64,000 bases of DNA from an uncultured Oscillospiraceae bacterium (GCA_944385095.1 CALWVS010000003.1:62001-126000); one strand, 5' to 3'; positions 41,067-50,166 are shown, counted from the first letter of the stretch. Notes: generated by a model not told the origin, from the sequence alone. Program-made: numbers and translations.

Positions 41067-43748
41067 TTGCGGAACAATAGGAAAGATGATAAACTTTTGT
41101 GTTGTATTGAGGATCAATATGAGGGGGATATGGGCTGTGTATGGGGGAGAAACAGTAAGCTTGAAACGGAGATACCACATTGGAAAAAGAGGCTCTATGA
41201 TTCGGGGGTGTTGGAATTGAGGAGATATCAGAGACGGGTCAACCGGTTGAGAAATCATCAACTTGGTATCTATGCAATGATTATCCTGGCACTGGTGGTA
41301 TTGGGTGGACTCTTTCATATGATTTTAAGGGATACTCTGTTACAAAATGCGCAGGATATGGGTACAACATTGGCACGCAGTTACATATCAGATGAGAACA
41401 GCAATATTGAAGTATATGAAACTTTGGTGCAATTTGCTACAAATACGATTGATGATCAGGCAGCCCAAGGAGAGAGCACAGAAGAGATTGTTCAATGGAT
41501 GAAAGGCTTCGATGACCAGTTACAGGGGATTCTGGGAGAAGGGCAGGCAGAATTGTATGCGGTTGTCAAAGGGGAACTGATTGCCCCCAGACCCTGGGAG
41601 GGGGATGCAAGTTATGATTATGAGGCAGTTTCATGGTATCAACGTGCCATAGAGGCAAACGGAGATGTGGTATTTAGTGATATCTATCGAGATGTCATCA
41701 CAGGGCGGGCTATGTTGACCATCTCTATGAGAGGGGAAAAGACAGGCTGTGTTGTGGCAGTGGATGTGGTGCCAACCCAATACCATGTCAACAGCACCCA
41801 AACCCAACTGCCCAAAGGAAGTTCCATCTATGTCTGTGACAGAGTGGGAACCGTTATTTTTAAGGAAACCTCGTTCCAAGGGGAGGAGCAGCAGCTCCAA
41901 GACTACATCACCCAGCTTTTGGTACAAATCCAAAAAGGAGAAATGGAAGATTACAATGGCTATGTGATGGATTTACAGGGAATTCAGTGCGGCGTCTACT
42001 ACTATACTTTGCCAAATGGATGGAGTGCCATTTTGACTGTGCCATTTGATACCATTTTAAACAAGCTCAACCAGTTCAGTACCCTGTTTTCTGGATTTAT
42101 GTTGTTTAGTATTCTGGTGGTATTGGGTGTGGCAGCCAGAGATATGTATATGTATCGTCAGATTAGAAGGACCAATGAGACCATACATGTACTGGGTAAT
42201 ATCTATTATGCTTTGTACCGAATTAACTATGAAAAAGGAACCTATGAGACCATCAAAGGCTCTCCTGACATTGGGCAGAAGCTCCCAATGCAAGGAAAAT
42301 ATCAGGATCTGTTGGACCAGATTGCTGAAGTGTCTGACCATGATACATTCCAGGCATTTTATGATAGTTTTTCTGCCAGTGGAATTCGTACACTGGTGGA
42401 AAAACAGATTCGGGAGTATGGAGGAGATTTTAAGCGCCGGTTTGGGACGGAGTACCGTTGGGTTAATATTCGCATGTTGTATGACAGTGCATTTTCTTCC
42501 AATGAAGTGGTATTGTGTTTCAGTGAAGTAGAGGAGGAAAAACAGCATCAGATGCGAGAACGAGCTTTCATGCAGGAGGCATTGGAGCGGGCGAGACGCA
42601 GTGAGAGTACAAAACAGGCATTTTTTAACCATATGTCCCATGATATGCGTACCCCATTAAACGCCATTTTGGGGTTGTCTGACTTGGTGCAACAGCATAG
42701 ACAGGAACCAGAACAGGTGTCAGATTATATACAGAAAATTCAGTATTCCAGCCGTCAACTGCTGGATTTGGTGAATGATATTTTAGATATGTCCCGCATT
42801 GAACAGGGAAAAGTGATACTCAACCAGCAGACGTTTGATATCTGTCAATGTATTGAGGAATGTGTAGCAACCTTCCGATTACAGGCAGAGATGGAGAAAA
42901 AAAGATTTCATGTGGAGTATGACATACAGAGTAGCTGTGTGCTGGGAGATTCGTTCCGTATCGCACAAATTCTCAATAACCTTCTATCCAATGCCTTTAA
43001 GTTTACAGAAGAAGGAGATGAGATTTATGTGGGAGTACGCCAGTTTGAGGAAAAGACCTGTTCTCAGTTCCAATTCATTGTACGAGATACGGGAATTGGC
43101 ATGTCAGAGGAATTTTTACCACAACTGTTTGAGCCATATGCCCGTGAGACACAATTTTCTTCCAGACAAATTACTGGGACAGGTTTGGGGATGCCCATTG
43201 TAAAGAATCTGGTAACACAAATGAGTGGGCAGATTCATGTACAGAGCAAATTACAAGAGGGTACAACCTTTACCATCACAGTACCATTTACAGTGGTTGG
43301 CGCTCAAAACCAGGAGGAGAAAACCAAACAAAAGGAAAAGAAACAGTTCTCTTTGAATGGATATCGTATTTTGTTGGCAGAAGATAACATGATTAATATG
43401 GAAATTGCCACAGAAATTCTGACGATGCACGGAATTCAGGTGATACAGGCATGGAATGGCAAAGAGGCGGTGGAACTGTTCCGACAGTCAAAACCATTTG
43501 AGTTTGATGCAATTTTGCTGGATATGCTGATGCCTCAGATGGGTGGCTGTGAGGCTGCAAAATATATTCGTGAAATGGACCGTCCAGATGCCAAACAGGT
43601 GCCGATGATTGCGGTCACTGCCAATGCCTTTTCTGAGGACATTGCAGCAACAACCGCAGCTGGAATGGATGCCCATATTTCAAAACCCATAGATTTTAAT
43701 ATTCTCTGTGCAACCATGCAGGATTTGCTCCAGCAAAGGGAGAAATAA
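41067..43748 (+). CDS. Hybrid sensor histidine kinase with receiver domain
   Basis: 893 aa. Membrane helices at about residues 66-86 and 338-356 enclose a roughly 250-residue extracellular sensor of Cache-like pattern (YEAVSWYQRAIEANGDVVFSDIYRD near 185). A PAS-like linker follows to about 500. HisKA holds FFNHMSHDMRTPLN with the phosphorylated His near 525; HATPase motifs are NNLLSNAFKFT, DTGIGMS and GTGLGMPIVK. The C-terminal receiver has the acceptor Asp in LLDMLMPQMGG near 817. No response regulator gene is adjacent, so the output is unknown. The TTG at 41067 is uncertain as start; ATG at 41130 is an alternative. Confidence 0.92.
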   Translation: MRNNRKDDKLLCCIEDQYEGDMGCVWGRNSKLETEIPHWKKRLYDSGVLELRRYQRRVNRLRNHQLGIYAMIILALVVLGGLFHMILRDTLLQNAQDMGTTLARSYISDENSNIEVYETLVQFATNTIDDQAAQGESTEEIVQWMKGFDDQLQGILGEGQAELYAVVKGELIAPRPWEGDASYDYEAVSWYQRAIEANGDVVFSDIYRDVITGRAMLTISMRGEKTGCVVAVDVVPTQYHVNSTQTQLPKGSSIYVCDRVGTVIFKETSFQGEEQQLQDYITQLLVQIQKGEMEDYNGYVMDLQGIQCGVYYYTLPNGWSAILTVPFDTILNKLNQFSTLFSGFMLFSILVVLGVAARDMYMYRQIRRTNETIHVLGNIYYALYRINYEKGTYETIKGSPDIGQKLPMQGKYQDLLDQIAEVSDHDTFQAFYDSFSASGIRTLVEKQIREYGGDFKRRFGTEYRWVNIRMLYDSAFSSNEVVLCFSEVEEEKQHQMRERAFMQEALERARRSESTKQAFFNHMSHDMRTPLNAILGLSDLVQQHRQEPEQVSDYIQKIQYSSRQLLDLVNDILDMSRIEQGKVILNQQTFDICQCIEECVATFRLQAEMEKKRFHVEYDIQSSCVLGDSFRIAQILNNLLSNAFKFTEEGDEIYVGVRQFEEKTCSQFQFIVRDTGIGMSEEFLPQLFEPYARETQFSSRQITGTGLGMPIVKNLVTQMSGQIHVQSKLQEGTTFTITVPFTVVGAQNQEEKTKQKEKKQFSLNGYRILLAEDNMINMEIATEILTMHGIQVIQAWNGKEAVELFRQSKPFEFDAILLDMLMPQMGGCEAAKYIREMDRPDAKQVPMIAVTANAFSEDIAATTAAGMDAHISKPIDFNILCATMQDLLQQREK

Positions 43749-43754
43749 AAGCAA

Positions 43755-43806
43755 TCCGGCAATGCAAGTGGGAAAAATTCCCTCTTGCATTGCCGGAGTT
43801 TTATTT
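43755..43806. terminator. Bidirectional terminator between convergent genes
   Basis: TCCGGCAATGCAAG pairs with CTTGCATTGCCGGA around a 15-nt loop, followed by TTTTATTTTT to the right and by T-rich sequence on the minus strand. Confidence 0.85.
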
Positions 43807-44931
43807 TTTAACACGTCGAATGTCTATGGCTTTCACAGGGCACATCTCATGACAACAAAAGCAGGAGATACAGGCAGAATAGTCAATCACAGCTTTCCCA
43901 TCTTTGACCTGTATGGTACTGGGTGGGCAACTTTCTGCACACTTTCCGCACCCAATACAGTCGTTGGTACGGATGACAGGGCGATTGACCCAAATTCCCC
44001 GCAGAAACTTTGCCAATGGACGAAGAAAACAGGGGATATGGTCAGAAAAATCTAAGGATTTGCTTTTAGGCATCTGAAAATCAGAAATGGGGTTCCAACC
44101 ATCACCCAAATGGACAAGCTGTTGGGGAGAGGCAGGAATCAGCCCTGTTGCTATACTGTAAGACACTGTTTCAACCTGTGTTGGCTCTAAGCGCATCAGT
44201 TCACACAGTGCCAAATCAGCGGCAAAGGGGGAGGCGGAGCCGATGAGCCAACCAGCCTTTCTTGGAGTTCCACCAGATGGTCCATCCCCCTCCATTGCCA
44301 CCACACCGTCTAAAATAGTCAACTGTGGCTGTACCGTCTGAGCAAGCTCTACCAACATACGGCAGAAGGCACGATTGTCTGGAAAGCGGTAGTGAAGCTG
44401 GGGTTTTTGTAAACCTGGGATACATCCAAACAAATTTTTGACCCCTCCGCTCAGGGTAGTCATACTGTGTGTTTTCACCTTTCCAATGGAGATGACTACA
44501 TCGGCATTTAAAATGGGGTTAATCAGGGCGTATTCCGAAAGGAGAGAACCGGAAGGGGCAGGGCGGTGCCCATAGCCAGTATCATAATTGAGCAGTTCTG
44601 CGCCCAGTGCCTCCAGACCACAGGTTTGATAAATGCCATGTAAGGCTGAAGTAGTATAGGGACCACCTGGGGAGTCAGCAATGGTGATCTGAGTAATGCC
44701 ACGAGCCCGCAGTGCATGAATCACCGCCTGTATAATGACGGGGTGTGTGGTGGTTGCCTGCTCTGGGGTGCGGCGCATCAGGAGATTTGGTTTGATGGTC
44801 ACACGGGTCTCTGGCTTCAGACAATCACCAGACCAGTTGGAAAAAATAGTCTCTACCGCAGCAATGGCAGAATCCAAATGGTAGTCTTTTAGCTTCATAA
44901 CAGTAACAGTTGAACATTCAGATGGTATCAT
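43801..44931 (-). CDS. DUF362 protein with C-terminal two-[4Fe-4S] ferredoxin domain
   Basis: 376 aa. The DUF362 domain fills the first 300 residues (TRVTIKPNLLMRRTPEQATTTHP near 45, ISIGKVKTHSMTTLSGGVKNLFG near 160). The end is an 8-Fe ferredoxin: CIGCGKCAESCP near 327 and CISCFCCHEMCP near 357. Proteins of this design are common in anaerobes and their role is unknown. The ATG overlaps the stop of the preceding lipoprotein gene as ATGA, so the two are coupled and probably act together. Confidence 0.88.
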   Translation of the reverse strand: MIPSECSTVTVMKLKDYHLDSAIAAVETIFSNWSGDCLKPETRVTIKPNLLMRRTPEQATTTHPVIIQAVIHALRARGITQITIADSPGGPYTTSALHGIYQTCGLEALGAELLNYDTGYGHRPAPSGSLLSEYALINPILNADVVISIGKVKTHSMTTLSGGVKNLFGCIPGLQKPQLHYRFPDNRAFCRMLVELAQTVQPQLTILDGVVAMEGDGPSGGTPRKAGWLIGSASPFAADLALCELMRLEPTQVETVSYSIATGLIPASPQQLVHLGDGWNPISDFQMPKSKSLDFSDHIPCFLRPLAKFLRGIWVNRPVIRTNDCIGCGKCAESCPPSTIQVKDGKAVIDYSACISCFCCHEMCPVKAIDIRRVKK

Positions 44932-45425
44932 AAGTTGCTTTCTTCCTCCAAAGTCAATAAAAGTCCGTTGGGTCCTACATCAATGGAACCATCCTTGAGG
45001 GAAATAAATGGGGAGAAGGTAGAGGCGGTTCCTTCATAGTTGAATTGAATGGTGGCATCTGCAAAAATGTCACTGACATTACATTGTACAATAAAAGGTT
45101 CACAATTTGATTCTTGATAGATGAGGACAGAGTCACCTGTTGTGATATCATTCTGATAGAGAAACAGTTCCATATTCTCATATCGGGGAATAATCAAATA
45201 GTAGTCACCAGGGGAAAGATAGTGGATGGGCAGCTGGTCGCTGTCCAAATACCGCTCTGTATAACCACTGAGGTACTCAATCTTTTCATAGCCCAAATGG
45301 GCAACTGCGTAGGTCTGATGAGAAAGATAAGGAATCTTCTCCTGTTTACTTTGGTTTGTCTGGCATCCAGAGAGACAGAGAGAGCAAAACAGAAATATCG
45401 CAATGGCTCTAATTTGTGCCTTCAT
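44928..45425 (-). CDS. Putative lipoprotein of unknown function
   Basis: 165 aa. The first 20 residues form a lipoprotein signal (AIAIFLFCSLCLSGC) with the lipidated Cys near residue 20. The rest is beta-rich and acidic, with YLIIPRYENMELFLYQN in the middle, and matches no family known to me. The ATG at 45425 follows GAGGTG; the frame is open to 45449. The 3' end overlaps the DUF362 ferredoxin gene by 4 nt. Confidence 0.7.
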   Translation of the reverse strand: MKAQIRAIAIFLFCSLCLSGCQTNQSKQEKIPYLSHQTYAVAHLGYEKIEYLSGYTERYLDSDQLPIHYLSPGDYYLIIPRYENMELFLYQNDITTGDSVLIYQESNCEPFIVQCNVSDIFADATIQFNYEGTASTFSPFISLKDGSIDVGPNGLLLTLEEESNL

Positions 45426-45497
45426 TTCAATCACCTCAACATAGCCCAATTATATCACAGTTTATTTTGGTTTCATACCCCAGTAGAGAAGAAACAG

Positions 45498-47012
45498 CTA
45501 GAGTACACCCCATAAATCACGAAGATGAACCCCCTGTGCGTGGAGTGTGACAAGGTAAAGCACAACCCCAAACAGGCAAGTCAAGATACCAGCAGAAAGG
45601 GAGCTGACACCATAATCAATCAACCGATGCATCAAAAGATTAGAACATAAAGTCATCAAGAGAGCAGCCAGTGCAGGGGCAGTAAACCAGGAAAAAATGG
45701 ACAGGTGCATTCCAGTGGTTCGTATCACAGACCAGATACAGAACAGAAAACCCAGAGCAGAGGAGACAACTGCACCAAGTGCAAAACCAGCCATACCAAA
45801 CTGCGGCAATTTGACCAGAGAGGCAGTGAAAAAGAGCTGTACCACATCACAGAGAATGGAGATGAATGCAACCGTCCCCTGATGCCCAATCCCATTGAGT
45901 GCAGATGCCAGAGTTGCCTGATAACAGGAGAGAATCATGGCAACAGCCAGCATGGGAAGATGTCTGCCTACTTGGTCATTATGGAATAACAGACAGCCTA
46001 AATCTTCTCCCATAACAACCATAAGCCCCATGGAGGGTAGTGTTAAAATGGATACCACAGACAGGGCTTTGGATACAATGTGAGCAATATGCCCAGTGTG
46101 TCCCAGTGCTTTGGCACGGGAGAGGCGTGGAATCATTACAAGGCTCATGGCACCCAAAAATACGGTGGGGAGGGCAAGCATGGGCATGGTCATGCCACAG
46201 ACTACACCGAATTCAGAGACTGCCTCCTGTTGAGATAGCCCACTTTCCACCAGTTTTTTGGGAACCATGGCAGCATTGACTGCGTGCATCAGATTACCAG
46301 CCAGAGATGTGAGTGCCACAGGCAGTGCGATGGTGAACAGTTGCATTGTAAGCCCACGTTCTGGAGTGCGAACCGGTCGCCATAGATGGAGACGAAATAA
46401 AAGGGTGAGGGTCAGGGCAGAGGAGATTTCACACAAAATCATCCCCAGCACTACAAGCCCAAGAGCCCGTTCTGGGTATTGAGGCAGAAATAGAACCAGT
46501 AAACCCAACACAGCCACAGCCCGTATGATTTGCTCTAATAATTCGGTGGTAGCAGGGATTTTCACAGAGTCTGCACCATAAAAGACATGTTTTTGAATGT
46601 TTTCTATCCCGGTCAGGGCAACACAGGGCAGCAGTAACAAAATACCAAGCTGTGTTCTGGCATCCCCCAGTAGATACACAGAAATGGGATCACTCCATAG
46701 AATGATTACACCACTGACTGGAATCATCAATAGAATCAGCCAGAAAAGGGCTGTTTTTCGCAGCTGTGATACCGTTTCCGGTTTTCCTAAAGCCAGAAAT
46801 TTGGGGGTTAAGTTGGACATGGCAGCAGTCAATCCAACCGCAGTCAGAGAGAGCAGCACAGAGTAAACTGGCATAATCAGCTGATAAAGCCCCATAACCT
46901 GTGCCCCTACCATTCTGGATAGAAGCACGCGATAGCCAAATCCCAGCAGTTGTGTCAAGGTTCCCATCAGGGTGAGAAACAAAACCCGTTTTCCTGTTGT
47001 CAGTTCTTTCAT
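45498..47012 (-). CDS. SpoVB/MurJ-like polysaccharide flippase (MOP superfamily)
   Basis: 504 aa with about fourteen membrane helices. The N-terminal GTLTQLLGFGYRVLLSRMVGAQVMGLYQLI and the internal repeat of the MOP exporter fold match the stage V sporulation protein B branch. SpoVB is needed for the spore cortex, probably by moving lipid-linked peptidoglycan precursors; other members are YtgP/MurJ-type lipid II flippases. If it is SpoVB the organism forms spores. Transcribed alone, divergent from the crotonase gene. Confidence 0.85.
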   Translation of the reverse strand: MKELTTGKRVLFLTLMGTLTQLLGFGYRVLLSRMVGAQVMGLYQLIMPVYSVLLSLTAVGLTAAMSNLTPKFLALGKPETVSQLRKTALFWLILLMIPVSGVIILWSDPISVYLLGDARTQLGILLLLPCVALTGIENIQKHVFYGADSVKIPATTELLEQIIRAVAVLGLLVLFLPQYPERALGLVVLGMILCEISSALTLTLLFRLHLWRPVRTPERGLTMQLFTIALPVALTSLAGNLMHAVNAAMVPKKLVESGLSQQEAVSEFGVVCGMTMPMLALPTVFLGAMSLVMIPRLSRAKALGHTGHIAHIVSKALSVVSILTLPSMGLMVVMGEDLGCLLFHNDQVGRHLPMLAVAMILSCYQATLASALNGIGHQGTVAFISILCDVVQLFFTASLVKLPQFGMAGFALGAVVSSALGFLFCIWSVIRTTGMHLSIFSWFTAPALAALLMTLCSNLLMHRLIDYGVSSLSAGILTCLFGVVLYLVTLHAQGVHLRDLWGVL

Positions 47013-47082
47013 AGCTCAGCCCCCTCTTGCCTCTAAGTTATGAGAGTTGGTGCTTCCCTATGACGAAAAAAATGTTTTATAC

Positions 47083-47111
47083 TTGCTCCTGTCTCTGTTC
47101 TATTGTATAAT
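47083..47111 (+). promoter_or_regulatory. Promoter of the crotonase gene
   Basis: TTGCTC (47083-47088), 17-nt spacer, TATAAT (47106-47111), 52 nt before the ATG. Confidence 0.75.
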
Positions 47112-47163
47112 GGGGAGCAGAGAAAACCCTGATTCCATTTACTTAGAAAGGGAGGACGTTTTT

Positions 47164-47940
47164 ATGTCTTTTGTAGAGCTTGAACAGAAAGGTCATGTTG
47201 GTATTTTGACCATGAATCGACCAGAGGCCCTGAACGCACTCAATGAGCAGGTTTTGAAGGATTTGGATGCTGCACTGGATGCTGTGGAGAGCAATGAGGA
47301 GATTTGGGTCGTGATTCTCACAGGTGCAGGACGCTCCTTTGTGGCAGGTGCAGATATTGGTCAGATGAAAGATTTTAGTGCGATTCAGGCCAAGAAGTTT
47401 GGTGCCTATGGAAATCAGGTATTTTTGAAGCTGGAACATCTGTCTAAGCCAGTGATTGCAGCAGTGAATGGATTTGCTTTGGGTGGTGGCTGTGAGCTGT
47501 GTATGTCTTGTGACATCCGCCTTGCCAGCGAGAAAGCAAAGTTTGGTCAGCCAGAAGTTGGTCTGGGCATTACTCCTGGATTTGGCGGCACCCAACGGCT
47601 TGCCCGTATTGTTGGCACATCCAACGCTATGGAACTGATTCTCACCGCTAAGGTGATTTCTGCCGCTCAGGCAAAGGAACTGGGGCTGGTGAGCCATGTG
47701 TATCCCCCAGAGGAGCTGATGGAGCAGGCAATCCAGTTGGCAGAATCCATTGCAGCCAATGCACAGATTGCAGTCCGTCAGTCAAAGGCAGCCATCCGCA
47801 GAGGATTACAGACAGATATGTACACAGGAACAGCCTATGAGACAGAGGCATTCGGTCTGTGCTTTGCCACAGAGGACCAGAAAGACGCCATGACTGCCTT
47901 TGTAAACAAGGAGAAGCTGGAAGGATTTAAAAACCGCTAA
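47164..47940 (+). CDS. crt: Enoyl-CoA hydratase/crotonase (probable 3-hydroxybutyryl-CoA dehydratase)
   Basis: 258 aa crotonase fold. The first oxyanion-hole motif is GRSFVAGADIGQM near residue 60, the second NGFALGGGCELCMSCD near 103 with catalytic Glu, and the second catalytic Glu is in GQPEVGLGITPGFGGTQRL near 130. The sequence is close in pattern to clostridial Crt of butyrate formation. The bcd-etf-hbd-thl genes that usually flank crt are not here, so the role in butyrate synthesis is inferred. The ATG at 47164 follows AGGGAGG; upstream codons to 47047 contain the promoter and are not translated. Confidence 0.9.
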   Translation: MSFVELEQKGHVGILTMNRPEALNALNEQVLKDLDAALDAVESNEEIWVVILTGAGRSFVAGADIGQMKDFSAIQAKKFGAYGNQVFLKLEHLSKPVIAAVNGFALGGGCELCMSCDIRLASEKAKFGQPEVGLGITPGFGGTQRLARIVGTSNAMELILTAKVISAAQAKELGLVSHVYPPEELMEQAIQLAESIAANAQIAVRQSKAAIRRGLQTDMYTGTAYETEAFGLCFATEDQKDAMTAFVNKEKLEGFKNR

Positions 47941-47954
47941 TCAATCAGGAAAAC

Positions 47955-47985
47955 AAACAGACCGCAATTTTGCGGTCTGTTTGAC
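47955..47985 (+). terminator. Intrinsic terminator after crt
   Basis: AAACAGACCGCA pairs with TGCGGTCTGTTT around a short ATTT-type loop; the T tail is weak. Confidence 0.75.
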
Positions 47986-48015
47986 TGTCTGACATTAAGC
48001 TAGAGAGGTGAAACG

Positions 48016-48954
48016 ATGTTAGATATTGGAGAGGTATTTTCCGCATTATTGGGACTGTTTCTTCTGATTGGAGTTGGCTTTGCAGGTGCAAAAGTGGGTG
48101 TGTTATCCACAGAGCATACCCCACAGCTCAGTCGACTTCTGATGAATGTCACCATGCCAGCAACCCTGTTTTCTGCTCTGGTACAGCCATTTGATGCTGC
48201 TTTTATGAGAGAAGGGGTGCTCATTGTCCTGTTAGGAAGTGCATTTATTTTACTGGGTGGGGCAATTAGCTGGGGCTGTTCCTATCCATGTCAGGTTAAA
48301 AGCAGCCGCAGGGGCTGCTGGGTCTTTTCCTGTATGTTCAACAACAATGGATTCATGGGATTTCCCATTGCATTGGCACTGTTTGGGCAGGAGGGACTGG
48401 CGTTGGCAGCTTTTTTGAGCATCCCATTTAGTATACTCGCCTTTACGTTGGGTGCAAAACTCATGGTATTGGATGGGCAGAGGACAGAACAAACAGAAAC
48501 CATTTCATGGAAATCTATTTTGCTTACACCAGTCAATGGGGCAATGGTGTTGGGATTGTTATTTTATATTCTGCAAATTCCATTGCCATCGGCATTGAGT
48601 ACACCCATTACCCATTTGTCCAATGTGACAACCCCACTTTCCATGTTGATTACAGGAATTACCTTGTCCGGTGGACAGGTGAAACAGATTTTCTGTAATC
48701 TGGATGCAATCACAGCAAGCCTGATGCGGCTTTTGATTTTGCCGCTCCTGACCGTTGCAGGATTAAGGCTGGTTCCGATTGACAACCCAGTTTTTGTAGG
48801 TGTCATGGTTGTGATTATGTCTATGCCTGCGGCAGCAGTGGGAACCATTTTGGCAGATACTTATGGGGCAGATACTGAATTTGCTGCTGAGACAGTCTTT
48901 CTATCTAGTATTTTATGCCTTGTCACCATCCCGTTGATGACGCTTTTTCTGTAA
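48016..48954 (+). CDS. AEC-family (auxin efflux carrier-like) transporter
   Basis: 312 aa with ten predicted membrane helices in two five-helix halves; GFAGAKVGVL near residue 20, NNNGFMGFPIALALFG near 112 and a late PAAAVGTILADTYGADTEFA near 270 match the AEC family. Bacterial members carry organic acids such as malate or malonate. The substrate here is unknown. GAGAGGTG precedes the ATG. The 3' end touches the terminator of the leftward ncRNA. Confidence 0.88.
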   Translation: MLDIGEVFSALLGLFLLIGVGFAGAKVGVLSTEHTPQLSRLLMNVTMPATLFSALVQPFDAAFMREGVLIVLLGSAFILLGGAISWGCSYPCQVKSSRRGCWVFSCMFNNNGFMGFPIALALFGQEGLALAAFLSIPFSILAFTLGAKLMVLDGQRTEQTETISWKSILLTPVNGAMVLGLLFYILQIPLPSALSTPITHLSNVTTPLSMLITGITLSGGQVKQIFCNLDAITASLMRLLILPLLTVAGLRLVPIDNPVFVGVMVVIMSMPAAAVGTILADTYGADTEFAAETVFLSSILCLVTIPLMTLFL

Positions 48955-49365
48955 AAAAGAAGTAACCCTTGACCTGACGATTTACTCACCGTACCAGTCA
49001 AGGGTTACTTCTGTTGCTCCTTGTTATCTAACATCAATTGTTTACCTCACTTTCTACAGATTCACATTCACCACCGAGCCGAATTACAGGTACCAACTGC
49101 CCCATGCAACCTTCTCAAACGCCGCTACTTTCTGGCTCCTCCCTCATCTATGAGGTGCTACTCTGTTGTCAGGCGAGTCCGAATCCCGCATTCCTTCGTG
49201 ATGTCTGTGTGGATTAGATACCGTGCTCTGTTAAGCAGCGAGTATGATAAACTACCTTTCTTCTCCACCTTGGCTGAACCATCAGCAGGGACATCTATAT
49301 AAATTTGCTGCCCAACTGGGTATCTATTGGGGAAAGTTACTTACCACATTGGTATCACCCTTTCT
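48951..49365 (-). ncRNA. Stand-alone noncoding RNA of about 410 nt, family not recognised
   Basis: The 540-nt gap between the AEC and DUF2461 genes has no plausible coding frame but on the minus strand has a consensus promoter (49372-49400), a transcript body of about 410 nt and a strong terminator (48953-49012). Local hairpins include CCTCA/TGAGG with a TAGA loop (about 49140-49160), GCGGG/CTCGC around ATTCGGA (about 49172-49190) and GCTGA/TCAGC (about 49270-49285). TAGATACC (49319-49326) can pair with GGTATCTA (49215-49222). RNase P, tmRNA, SRP RNA and 6S RNA signatures were looked for and not found. Confidence 0.55.
48953..49012 (-). terminator. Terminator of the ncRNA
   Basis: On the minus strand AGAAGTAACCCTTGAC pairs perfectly with GTCAAGGGTTACTTCT (16 bp, 23-nt loop) and is followed by TTTTTTAC. 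In the plus direction the tail is not T-rich, so it mainly serves the leftward RNA; it also hides the end of the AEC transcript. Confidence 0.85.
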
Positions 49366-49371
49366 GGCTAT

Positions 49372-49400
49372 AATATACCATAGAGCAATAGGGAAGTCAA
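49372..49400 (-). promoter_or_regulatory. Promoter of the ncRNA
   Basis: On the minus strand TTGACT (49395-49400), 17-nt spacer, TATATT (49372-49377). Start expected near 49365. Confidence 0.7.
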
Positions 49401-49464
49401 CTAAAATTTATTGAAAATCGACAATCATTTTTGAAAAAAATGAAAATGTATTCCAAATATAGTA

Positions 49465-49492
49465 AGGGCTGTCCAACATGGACAGCCCTTAG
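49465..49492. terminator. Hairpin after the DUF2461 gene
   Basis: AAGGGCTGTCCA pairs with TGGACAGCCCTT around a 4-nt loop just downstream of the DUF2461 stop. The minus-strand tail (ACTATATTTGG) is only weakly T-rich. Confidence 0.6.
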
Positions 49493-49497
49493 TGGTC

Positions 49498-50166
49498 TTA
49501 TAGGAGAAGTTCATCAGCAGAGACAGAATATAAATAGAGATAATAGGGAACGAGAAATTCAAAGCCCTGAATAACCTTTTGGGACAATTCTGGCTGAAAG
49601 AGCAATCCTTCACAATTTTCATCATGAATCAGGGCGATGCGTTTTCGGTTGTACCAGTCTTTCAGTACACCTTCTACAGCTTTTTTGGGTCGTTTGTAGC
49701 AGTCTCCGTCCAACTGAAATTCTGAATTGGATAAATGACGAGCCAGCTTTTCCAGGGGTTTGGGGTTTTGGTCGATTCGCCTGCGGAACGCCTCCATAAA
49801 AGAAGGTGTGGCATCATAGCACCCCATACCATAACTGTAATATTCAGGGGCAATTTCAAAGTAAAAAACCGGTTGCGTTCGGATGCTGTCCTTTGGTTTT
49901 CGCAAAGTGAACCAGATATGGTCTTTATAGGGACCTCTACCATGAAGGCGTCTTGCATCCCGATAAATGCGGCTCACATGCAGGGTAAGTCCCAACTCGG
50001 GATGGGTTGTCTGGACGCTCTGGTATACCTGCTCTCCCAATGCCCGCATGGGCTGGATGATTTGAGAGAGGTAGATTTCTTTATGTGCCTCAAACCAGCT
50101 CTTTTCATTGTGGAAACGGATGCCCCACAGAAAATCTACAGCATCTTGTGAAAATCCAGAAAACAT
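49498..50166 (-). CDS. DUF2461 (TIGR02453) family protein
   Basis: 222 aa with the family pattern: FLWGIRFHNEKSWFEAHKEIY near residue 12, SRIYRDARRLHGRGPYKDHIWFTLR near 65, and PVFYFEIAPEYYSYGMGCY near 98. The function of the family is unknown. AAAGGA precedes the ATG. It lies 17 nt after the VanW gene and is probably co-transcribed with it. Confidence 0.9.
   Translation of the reverse strand: MFSGFSQDAVDFLWGIRFHNEKSWFEAHKEIYLSQIIQPMRALGEQVYQSVQTTHPELGLTLHVSRIYRDARRLHGRGPYKDHIWFTLRKPKDSIRTQPVFYFEIAPEYYSYGMGCYDATPSFMEAFRRRIDQNPKPLEKLARHLSNSEFQLDGDCYKRPKKAVEGVLKDWYNRKRIALIHDENCEGLLFQPELSQKVIQGFEFLVPYYLYLYSVSADELLL

Noticed and set aside
49211..49222. GGATTAGATACC identical to a 16S rRNA segment on the plus strand
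   Set aside because: The surrounding sequence does not match 16S rRNA; 12 nt of identity is a coincidence.
49021..49302. A 93-codon rightward frame in the gap after the AEC gene
   Set aside because: No ribosome site, atypical composition, and it runs antisense through the ncRNA candidate with its promoter and terminator.
48951..49400. RNase P RNA, tmRNA or SRP RNA in this gap
   Set aside because: The GAGGAAAGUC and ACAGAA...GGCUUA blocks of RNase P, the GGATTCGAC start and T-loop end of tmRNA, and the GGUCCGGAAGGAAGCAGC loop of SRP RNA are all absent. A short CTCGCTGCTTAA stretch recalls a tmRNA tag end but has a stop close upstream.
49465..49492. A mobile repeat (palindromic AAGGGCTGTCCA unit)
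   Set aside because: Only one copy of the palindrome was seen in the window; it behaves as a terminator-like hairpin.
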